From assembly GCA_964493985.1 (NCBI GenBank), contig CAZBQL010000102.1, positions 1 to 10,384 of the forward strand: a stretch of DNA of 10,384 nt, given 5' to 3'. The notes beneath the pieces were generated by a model. That model worked only from the letters and a program-made list of their open reading frames with translations. It ran no database searches and was not told the DNA's origin. The position numbers and the translations under genes are program-made. The stretch is from MGML01 sp964493985 (GTDB taxonomy: Bacteria > Chloroflexota > Dehalococcoidia > Dehalococcoidales > UBA2162). Position 1 is the stretch's first letter, and every line of letters begins with the position of its first letter. Positions 1 through 6,057 of this stretch are shown in pieces.

Positions 1-2
1 CA

Positions 3-941
3 AGACTCTTTACCGCTACAGTAGAGCAGGTGGCTGTCAATGCCGTAATGGCCGGCTGCAAACCGGAACACCTACCTGTAGTACTGGCAATAGCAGAATC
101 GACATGTCCGATTGGCAGTACTCATACTTTCGGGCAGTTTCTTTGCGTCAGTGGTCCTATTGCGAAGGAAATTGGAATGAGTTCGGGCTGCGGAATGTAT
201 GGTCCGGGTAACCGTGCAAATGCCTGTATCGGTCGTGCCTATGAACTCATCGCTCGTAACCTTGGCGGTGCTATTACTGGAGTTAACCGGATGACCAGTA
301 TTGGAAGCCCATTTGAAGGTAGCCGTTGTGGTGCTGAAAACGCTGATGCACTGCCGCCGGGCTGGAAAGGTCTGAACGAAGAAGCCGGATTCAAGAAAGA
401 CGAAAACGTAATCATGGTTATAGGTCACGTCAATGATGGCATAAGAGGAGTTCAGTTTTCTCCCGGCGGATATCGCGCTCTCCAGAAAAGCGGTCACGGA
501 GGTATAGCCAGGCGCCTTGGTGTGAAAGGAATACCGGGACCTCATAACTGGCTGGAGTATCTGATACCGGAATTCTGGGCCTGCCGTGAGGGACCTAAAA
601 CGATAATCATGGTACCGGAAATGGCTCGTCACCTTTATGAAATTGGATTCAAGTCAAAAGAAGAAGTATATGAATGGCTCTGGAAGAAGAGTTTTATGAC
701 GGTAAAACAGTACCGGGATTTTTCATGGCCTGATTTTTCTACCAATGGCTGGCTGGGAATAGAACCGACATCCGGGAAACACTGGAAGGAGTTGCCCGAT
801 GATTATATGGTACCGGCAGCAGGTCCTGATCCATCCGGATTCTGTATTATCGTTGGCGGTGGAGACGAAGAGGTAAGTCAGCAGCTTTCCGGGCGCTGGT
901 CCTTTCAAAATACAATGATAAGTATCGATGCCTGGAGGTAA
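3..941 (+). CDS. UGSC-associated family protein, 5'-truncated by the window edge
   Basis: The reading frame is open from base 3, so the true start lies left of the window. The GTG at 30 is internal to a conserved motif and is not a start. About 312 residues are visible. Recognisable family signatures, in order, are VNAVMAGCKPEHLPVVLA, then GPIAKEIGMSSGCGMYGPGNRANACIGRA, which is glycine- and asparagine-rich and probably an active-site or nucleotide-like loop, then LGGA, then an AEN block (positions about 315-345), and a terminal SIDAWR. From memory, this family sits beside UGSC selenoproteins in many bacteria, and its biochemical function is not established. Several cysteines are visible (AGC, STC, FLC, SGCG, NAC, SRCG). 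No UGSC partner is intact in the window, but a decayed gene follows 72 bases downstream. Family call fairly sure; function unknown. Confidence 0.72.
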   Translation, partial: RLFTATVEQVAVNAVMAGCKPEHLPVVLAIAESTCPIGSTHTFGQFLCVSGPIAKEIGMSSGCGMYGPGNRANACIGRAYELIARNLGGAITGVNRMTSIGSPFEGSRCGAENADALPPGWKGLNEEAGFKKDENVIMVIGHVNDGIRGVQFSPGGYRALQKSGHGGIARRLGVKGIPGPHNWLEYLIPEFWACREGPKTIIMVPEMARHLYEIGFKSKEEVYEWLWKKSFMTVKQYRDFSWPDFSTNGWLGIEPTSGKHWKELPDDYMVPAAGPDPSGFCIIVGGGDEEVSQQLSGRWSFQNTMISIDAWR

Positions 942-1013
942 GTAGGCATATTAATAAAAAAAAGTGCTGTAGATATTCAAATCATATGTATAATATCAAA
1001 CGCGAGGAATGCA

Positions 1014-1507
1014 ATGATTATTAATAATACTGAATGGTCGTTTCCAGAATAAGCGGATCGTCTATAATACGCACCATTCTTTTCTATCAGGAGACCTGAA
1101 AGTGATGCGAATCCATGTGGATGTAAAACGGGCCCTTATCGATGGTCGATGCTTTCAAAGAACGGTCCGGTGGCGGTGGATTGAATTCCATCACGAATTA
1201 AGCCATGGGCGTGGAGCCGATAAGGTTACTGCCAATATTAATGGGAAAACAGGCTCCTGAAGCGATCTTTGTTGCATTATTAAATTCCAACCATTTTTTT
1301 AACACAATCGTCGGAATGTAAGACCAGTAAAAATTGTCCCTTTTTAATTGCCAAAAACAGGGCTACCGAATTACTAAATAAATTTACCCAATGGGAAAGA
1401 GAAGAAGTTATCCACGATTGGGACCTGCTGTGATGGATATTATGATAGAATAACTTGAGTGTGCTGGCTATATTGAAATAATCGAGGGAAAAGCGTATCC
1501 AAAATAG
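1014..1507 (+). pseudogene. Decayed gene of unrecognised family (frameshifts and stops)
   Basis: Four protein-like stretches follow one another on the + strand and switch frame. A: 1014-1178, starting MIINNTEWSFPE with GAGGA at 1004-1008 as a good ribosome site, then YAPFFSIRRPESDANPCGC and KTGPYRWSMLSKNGPVA. B: 1178-1318, GGLNSITN, then MGVEPIRLLPILMGKQAPEA and IFVALLNSN. C: 1314-1430, ECKTSKNCPFLIAKNRATEL, then FTQWEREEVIHDWDLL. D: 1424-1504, VMDIMIE, LECAGYIEIIEGKAYPK. In-frame stops lie at 1050, 1065, 1199 and 1451, mostly TAA where GAA, CAA or AAA would fit. The joints need a -1, a +1 and a -1 shift. Intact neighbours use TAA normally as a stop, so recoding is unlikely. The spacing behind the upstream gene suggests a former operon partner. 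I do not recognise the family. The fragment reading is by eye and could be wrong in detail. Confidence 0.5.
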
Positions 1508-1565
1508 TGTATTTATAGAAATGAAAGATATACGTCACAATTATCGTAAGACTTGATAGTAAATA

Positions 1566-1598
1566 TAATTAATGTGGAGTTGTACTCCGCTCTAATTA
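1566..1598. other. Strong hairpin: two 6-bp stems with a 5-base loop
   Basis: TAATTA (1566-1571) pairs with TAATTA (1593-1598). Inside it, GTGGAG (1574-1579) pairs with CTCCGC (1585-1590), with one G-U pair and the loop TTGTA. No T-run follows on either strand, so a classical intrinsic terminator is not clear. It lies 12 bases before the 130-bp inverted-repeat element and may mark the end of transcripts from either side. Confidence 0.4.
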
Positions 1599-1610
1599 TC
1601 TTGCAACGAT

Positions 1611-1740
1611 AAGAACTAGCCCTGTTGCTTAGCCCGATTACCCCCAGGGCTCCGGACACGGGAGGGGTCTGGTTATTATTTAAGCTGATGCCAGCTGTCC
1701 AAACTCAGCACCCTGGTTTCCCCCAACAGGACTAGTTCTT
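1611..1740. repeat. 130-bp element bounded by 17-bp inverted repeats (MITE-like or structured RNA)
   Basis: The left arm 1611-1627 (AAGAACTAGCCCTGTTG) and the right arm 1724-1740 are complementary at 16 of 17 positions. Inside, CCAGGG (1644-1649) pairs with CCCTGG (1711-1716). CCGGAC (1652-1657) pairs with GTCTGG (1667-1672, one G-U on the + strand), and GCTGA (1684-1688) pairs with TCAGC (1705-1709). These can form together as a long stem closing a three-way junction. The interior is GC-rich (C and G runs) against AT-rich flanks. There is no coding potential and no clear target-site duplication. It lies 39 bases past the ferredoxin stop on the - strand, so it could also end that operon's transcript. 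The outer-stem mismatch would be a wobble pair only on the - strand, while the inner wobble favours the + strand, so strand is undecided. It matches no RNA class I recognise. Confidence 0.6.
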
Positions 1741-1779
1741 GTGAAGTATAAGATTTCTTCATCACGCTAATTCCAACAT

Positions 1780-2016
1780 TCAAACTCCTATACCCCATAA
1801 AGTAAGAGGAGCTGAAGCCGTGTTCCTACTATCTGAAACATATATAGCATGCTGTGGACAGTCAGTTTCACAGAACCTGCAGAACAGGCAATCTTTTGGA
1901 TATTTAATTACTGCTTTTTCATTCTTGTCATCCATCCGGAAGACGTCTCCTGGACAAATTTCTACACATGTACCACAACCATTACATAATTCGGTATCAA
2001 TACTTTCTATAGCCAT
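1780..2016 (-). CDS. Small 2x[4Fe-4S] ferredoxin (copy B, partner of flavoprotein B)
   Basis: A 78-residue dicluster ferredoxin. The first cluster ligands are C11, C14, C17 and C21 followed by proline; the second set is C43, C46, C49 and C53, also followed by proline (CLFCRFCETDCP). It has no signal peptide, so it is a cytoplasmic electron carrier. The start is supported by AGGAGG eight bases upstream of ATG. It lies 44 bases after flavoprotein B in the same direction and would pass electrons to or from that FAD enzyme, as AprB-like ferredoxin domains do for AprA (inference). The N-terminus MAIESID-ELCNGCG-C matches ferredoxin A almost exactly, showing duplication. The C-terminal 18 residues or so beyond the core are unique to this copy. 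It is the last gene of the operon. Confidence 0.9.
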   Translation of the reverse strand: MAIESIDTELCNGCGTCVEICPGDVFRMDDKNEKAVIKYPKDCLFCRFCETDCPQHAIYVSDSRNTASAPLTLWGIGV

Positions 2017-2060
2017 ACATGCTACCTCCTATCAAATTAAGGCTGAATCTTTGTGAGAAT

Positions 2061-3785
2061 CTATTTATCATTCCTGTTCCGGATTGATTCTTCACCAAGA
2101 TACTCGATGGGATATCTGTCTCGGTACGGTTTTGAAAGATCAGGCCACCATTTTTCAGGGAAAGGCTCTTTTATCAACTCCATTCCACCATCTCTTTGCC
2201 TTATTTTAACCTCAGCTAACCAACTGGGATCATCTCGGAAGGGATAGTCTTCCCGGTAATGTACGCCCCTGCTCTCCGTTCTGAATATAGCTGCCCTGAG
2301 CATCATCTCAATACTTAGGAGTCTGCCGGTAGTTTCATGGGCGAGACGTAATCCGTGAGTATCTCTGGGTACAGCATACATCAAGGGAGTGACGTGATTC
2401 TTGAGGAACTCAATAAGGGTCAACGCAGCCTTGAGCCTGTCTCCGTGCCTGATAAACCAGACATAATAAGAATGAGTGATACTTCTGATCTCGGATGCAA
2501 CCCATTCGTGATCAAATCCATTAATACGCTCAATAGGTGCGTAAGTAGACTGCTTCAAACGGGCTATATTCTCTGGGTCTACCGAATACTTTCCTGTTTC
2601 CCTGGCATAGGAAGCTGCGCTATGCCCAGCCCTGGCGCCAATAACCATTGCATTGCGTGTTCCGAATCCCCGGTGAGCGTACTTGGCGCCAATTGCTCGC
2701 GAGTTGTACCCGTCACCGGCACCGAATAGTCCAGGAAGGCTGGTACCACCGCTGGTATCGGTAGACGATATTCCTGCTGCACAGTGTACGGCCCACCCTA
2801 CATATAATTCAAGCCGTATAGGCACCTGATACGTACCGCTGGTTATTTCAGTAGATCCGCCGGTTTTTATTGTGGCTTCTATATCCTCAGGTAGAGCATC
2901 TTCAGGGTTCCAGTAAAAAGGTGCTTTACCGCGATGAACTGCCGAAAGCATAGTGTACCTGTTCACCTTGTTACCTTCAGAATCAAGGTATTTATCCAGA
3001 AACATGCTGGCGCCAAACCGAGGTAACTTACCAATTTTCAGATCTTCGAGAGATACACTCGTAACATTTTTCCTGTCACCATAGTAATCATACCCGCTGC
3101 CCATATAGCTAAAAGGACCTGTACCTGATATCGAAAATTCTTTGCCACTTATCTCAGCACCTGCGCGATAAGCCATCGCTTCACCATCATACGTCGAAAG
3201 TGAAAGAGTACCACCTCCTGTGCATATAATAACAGCTTTCGCTTTGAATACGTAGAAATCCCCTGTCCTGATATGAAAACCAACTGCCCCGACGATATTT
3301 CCATCCTGATTAATCAGATCGGTGACCATAACTCTGTCAATAATACTGACACCACTTTTCAGGACCGGGTTTCTCAGACGTGGCAGCCATTCAGTGCCTC
3401 TACCGGTAAAATAGTCCTTGAGGACTCCATGAGGAGGCAGCCCGATAAGTTCGCCATTTTCTTTTGGATAATCCACGCCGAGATCGACAAGGTCAAGGTA
3501 CCTCTCATAGGACTCTTTGAGGGTGATTTCAGTCATTTCGGGGTTATTCATGTAATCACCGGTCTCAGCAATCTGCTTCATCCAGTCGCCCAGATTATGC
3601 CCCCAGTTAGGATTGAAAATCGATGTATTATTGGCATAGAGAGCTGAACCCGATTTACCGACATAACCTTTGTCCACGATGGTTACATCGACCCCTTCTT
3701 CACGCGCTTTCAAGGCAGCAAAAATACCTGAAAGACCTCCACCGATTATCAATACATCAGTCTCGGTAATAATTTCCGAAGCCAT
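2061..3785 (-). CDS. FAD-dependent oxidoreductase, fumarate reductase/AprA-like (flavoprotein B)
   Basis: 574 residues. The N-terminal FAD-binding Rossmann motif is G15-G16-G17-L-S-G20 (VLIIGGGLSG) followed by VDVTIVDKG; a second FAD strand AVIICTGGG lies near 184-192 and GLFGAGD at 352-358. The C-terminal signature ESRGVHYREDYPFRDDP (504-520) is typical of the SdhA/FrdA/NadB/AprA superfamily. The HPT substrate motif expected after the EF of KEF (216-217) is absent and reads GTGPF (221-225), so true fumarate reduction is unlikely. R372 (HRGFGTRN) aligns with the catalytic arginine of the NRLGGNSL block in SdhA/FrdA. There is no Tat signal or membrane segment, so it is cytoplasmic. ATG follows AAAGGAGG by seven bases. 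It sits between two ferredoxin genes; the one 44 bases downstream is the likely partner. Substrate unknown. Confidence 0.88.
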   Translation of the reverse strand: MASEIITETDVLIIGGGLSGIFAALKAREEGVDVTIVDKGYVGKSGSALYANNTSIFNPNWGHNLGDWMKQIAETGDYMNNPEMTEITLKESYERYLDLVDLGVDYPKENGELIGLPPHGVLKDYFTGRGTEWLPRLRNPVLKSGVSIIDRVMVTDLINQDGNIVGAVGFHIRTGDFYVFKAKAVIICTGGGTLSLSTYDGEAMAYRAGAEISGKEFSISGTGPFSYMGSGYDYYGDRKNVTSVSLEDLKIGKLPRFGASMFLDKYLDSEGNKVNRYTMLSAVHRGKAPFYWNPEDALPEDIEATIKTGGSTEITSGTYQVPIRLELYVGWAVHCAAGISSTDTSGGTSLPGLFGAGDGYNSRAIGAKYAHRGFGTRNAMVIGARAGHSAASYARETGKYSVDPENIARLKQSTYAPIERINGFDHEWVASEIRSITHSYYVWFIRHGDRLKAALTLIEFLKNHVTPLMYAVPRDTHGLRLAHETTGRLLSIEMMLRAAIFRTESRGVHYREDYPFRDDPSWLAEVKIRQRDGGMELIKEPFPEKWWPDLSKPYRDRYPIEYLGEESIRNRNDK

Positions 3786-3869
3786 TCGATAACCTCCTTT
3801 GTTTTACCATCTCTTATTGTTTGCTGCATTCAATGTAATGGGATAAGCTGGTTTGTAGTCACAAACTCT

Positions 3870-4076
3870 TTATAAAACAACTGTCCTCGTCGGTGAAACG
3901 TAAATAGCATCCTGAGGACATTCATATTCACAAAGAGCACATGACCGGCAGTCTTGCGGATATTGAATAACAGCTTTTTCTTTTACTATATCTATTCTAA
4001 TCACGTCCTCGGTACATGTCTGTTCGCAAATACCGCAGCCATTGCATAATTCAATATCTATGCTTTCAATAGCCAT
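3870..4076 (-). CDS. Small 2x[4Fe-4S] ferredoxin (copy A, partner of flavoprotein A)
   Basis: A 68-residue dicluster ferredoxin. Ligands are C11, C14, C17 and C21 for one cluster, then C43, C46, C49 and C53 for the other (CRSCALCEYECP). Spacing is identical to copy B. The proline normally following the first motif is threonine here (C21-T22), which may tune potential or stability. AAGGAGG lies eight bases before ATG. It follows flavoprotein A by 69 bases and precedes flavoprotein B by 84. The small hairpin GTTTGT/ACAAAC (3851-3866) starts three bases past the stop codon on the transcript. It is probably the cytoplasmic electron-transfer subunit of flavoprotein A. Confidence 0.9.
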   Translation of the reverse strand: MAIESIDIELCNGCGICEQTCTEDVIRIDIVKEKAVIQYPQDCRSCALCEYECPQDAIYVSPTRTVVL

Positions 4077-4145
4077 AAAAGCAACCTCCTTTATTTCAAA
4101 CTGGATTAAGATTATGTACCTTACTCTGAAGACAGATAACTGTAA

Positions 4146-5882
4146 TTATTCTTCTCCTGGAAACTCCATTGGATACCTCTCCCGATACGATTTCGAAAGA
4201 TCAGGCCACCATTTCTTGTCGATTGGCTCCTTGACCAATTCCATCTCTCCGTCTTTATCCCTAATTTTGACACGCGCTAACCAATTAGGATCATCACGAC
4301 GTGGGTAATCTTCTCGATAGTGAGAACCTCTACTCTCGGTTCGAAAGAGAGCTGCTCTCAGTGCCATCTCAGCGTTCAGAATAGAGCTTTGAGTTTCGTG
4401 AACGTGAACTAGCCCATGAGCATCTCTAGGCGTGGCATACATCTTCGGTACAACATGGTTCCTGAGGAATTCAACCAGGGCAATTGCAGCCTCAAGTCTT
4501 TTCCCATGCCTTACGAGATAGACGTAATATCCACCTGTAATATTCCGTAGTTGGGTGTTTACCCAGTTATTATCAAAACCGCCTTGCCTTTCTAGCGGTG
4601 CAAAAATCGAGTTTTTTAGCTGTTCAACCTTTTCATTGTCTATCGCACTGTCTTTCGATTTCGACGCATATTCTGCCGCACTGTGTCCGGCTCTGGCACC
4701 AGTAACAGAAGCATTACTCAATCCAAATCCCCAAAATGGATATTTAGCACCAACAGTAGCCGAGTTATATGCATCACCTGCAGCAAAGAGTCCTGGAATC
4801 TGGGTATTGCATTTTGTATCAATTGCGCTTATACCTGAGCCACCGCCGTGAAATCCGTGCAGCCCCCCCATACCATATCCGGCCATTCCCATACCCGGTT
4901 GGGAATATATTCCGCGCTTCGATACATCCCATCCTACTCTTTCCTGTTTAAAACCAAGTTTACCCTGCTCAATTTCCCGTAACACATTGTTAATCTCTGT
5001 CTCTTCAGCATCATCTATATTCCACAGTATCGGCGCTCGGCCTTCATGTATGGCCGTGCCCATGGTGTATCTGTTAACCTTCCGACCTTCTGCATCAATG
5101 TACCTATCAATGTAATGACCTGCAATAGCAGTCCAACCACCGGTCACCGGAGGATTTATCTTTTTCCCGGTAATATTAACCCTCTCCTCACCTTCTCTAT
5201 CGCCGTAGTATTCTGGGCCTGCATATTTATAGCTCCCCGTACCCATTAGAAATTCTTTCCCACTTACCTCTGCCCCTGATTTGTAAGCCATGGTTTCGCC
5301 AACACCACCGGATGTACATACAATAGTTGCCTTAGACTTAAATATGTAAAAATCACCAGTTCTGGTATGAAACCCAACCGCACCAACTACTTCTCCGTCT
5401 TGTTTAATCAGGTCGGTTATCATGGTTCTATCCATGATTTTTATACCATTATCTAGTACAACTCCTCGTAGAGCCGGGAAATACGTCCAACCCATGCCAA
5501 AAACACCACTTTCAATAACCCCTCGTTTCCATTTGAGAGGCTTACCATCTTCACCTTCAATGAATTTCACCCCCCATGAATTGAGATCTGCATATCTTTC
5601 ACGTTGTTCTTTAAGGCATACTTCGGTCCATTCCGGGTTGTTCATGTAATCGCCAGCTTTGGCTATCTGCAGCATCCAATCATCAAGATTGTGCCCTAAC
5701 TGGGGATCGAAAACGCTATAGAAACCCTCAGCCATAAAAACCTCACCCGATCGACCGAAATAACTCTTCTCGGCAATTGTTACATCTACTCCTTCATTCC
5801 GAGCCTTCATAGCCGCGAAAAGCCCCGACATACCACCTCCAATGATCAAGACGTCAGTCTTGATCTCATTTACCACAGCCAT
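4146..5882 (-). CDS. FAD-dependent oxidoreductase, fumarate reductase/AprA-like (flavoprotein A)
   Basis: 578 residues, a paralogue of flavoprotein B. FAD-binding G15-G16-G17-M-S-G20, then VDVTIAEKS; GLFAAGD at 364-370; C-terminal ESRGSHYREDYPRRDDP (516-532). As in B, the HPT substrate motif is replaced, here by GTGSY (214-218). Where B has R372 at the position of the SdhA/FrdA catalytic arginine, this copy reads YPFWGFGLSN with W384. It also carries a glycine/methionine/histidine-rich segment at about 328-349 (GMGMAGYGMGG, then LHGFHGGG) that B lacks. The two enzymes therefore probably differ in substrate or role. No signal peptide. AAAGGAGG lies seven bases before ATG. It is the first redox gene after the lipoprotein gene, from which it is separated by 175 bases holding a long inverted repeat. 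Substrate not deducible. Confidence 0.88.
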   Translation of the reverse strand: MAVVNEIKTDVLIIGGGMSGLFAAMKARNEGVDVTIAEKSYFGRSGEVFMAEGFYSVFDPQLGHNLDDWMLQIAKAGDYMNNPEWTEVCLKEQRERYADLNSWGVKFIEGEDGKPLKWKRGVIESGVFGMGWTYFPALRGVVLDNGIKIMDRTMITDLIKQDGEVVGAVGFHTRTGDFYIFKSKATIVCTSGGVGETMAYKSGAEVSGKEFLMGTGSYKYAGPEYYGDREGEERVNITGKKINPPVTGGWTAIAGHYIDRYIDAEGRKVNRYTMGTAIHEGRAPILWNIDDAEETEINNVLREIEQGKLGFKQERVGWDVSKRGIYSQPGMGMAGYGMGGLHGFHGGGSGISAIDTKCNTQIPGLFAAGDAYNSATVGAKYPFWGFGLSNASVTGARAGHSAAEYASKSKDSAIDNEKVEQLKNSIFAPLERQGGFDNNWVNTQLRNITGGYYVYLVRHGKRLEAAIALVEFLRNHVVPKMYATPRDAHGLVHVHETQSSILNAEMALRAALFRTESRGSHYREDYPRRDDPNWLARVKIRDKDGEMELVKEPIDKKWWPDLSKSYRERYPMEFPGEE

Positions 5883-5962
5883 AGAAAAACCTCCTTTAAA
5901 ATTTACAGGCCACTATACAGATGATTTTTACAGTCTGTTTCGTCACGTCAAATTCTAATAGT

Positions 5963-6021
5963 ACGGGAAATACCATTCACTGGTATGTGGATATCTCATT
6001 TAGACAAATGGTATTTCCCGT
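5963..6021 (-). other. 15-bp perfect inverted repeat inside the operon (mRNA stem-loop)
   Basis: ACGGGAAATACCATT (5963-5977) is perfectly complementary to 6007-6021, with 29 bases between. A competing small hairpin exists: TACCA (5971-5975) with TGGTA (5981-5985). No U-run follows in the direction of the operon transcript, so it looks like an RNA processing or stabilising stem, or a leaky attenuator. It lies between the abundant-type gene (solute-binding protein) and the enzyme genes, where such stems in other ABC operons give excess binding protein. On the + strand a T-run (6028-6032) lies 6 bases beyond the stem. Confidence 0.6.
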
Positions 6022-6057
6022 GTTCGCTTTTTGTAAGTAACCTATTTGTTGCTTGAG

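Noticed and set aside
72..632. 186-residue ORF on the - strand opposite the first gene
   Set aside because: It mirrors the codon pattern of the recognised + strand gene and has low-complexity Ser/Thr/Arg composition with no ribosome site.
1105..1260. A 51-codon ATG ORF with AGGAG upstream on the + strand
   Set aside because: Its translation is rich in Arg/His/Trp and unlike a folded protein. The other two frames across the same bases give more natural protein segments that join into the decayed gene.
1014..1507. Stop-codon recoding or selenocysteine readthrough in the fragmented region
   Set aside because: The internal stops are mostly TAA and frameshifts are also needed; neighbouring genes end normally at TAA, and no SECIS-like structure directly follows a TGA here.
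1611..1740. Known riboswitch, SRP RNA or 6S RNA
   Set aside because: Signature sequences of the cobalamin, thiamine, SAM, Moco and guanidine classes, and the SRP GGAAGCAG-type loop, are not present. Length and layout do not fit 6S RNA well enough to claim it.
5963..6032. Intrinsic terminator on the + strand (15-bp stem, then a T-run)
   Set aside because: No + strand gene lies upstream for thousands of bases, and the stem is separated from the T-run. An mRNA stem on the - strand operon explains it better.
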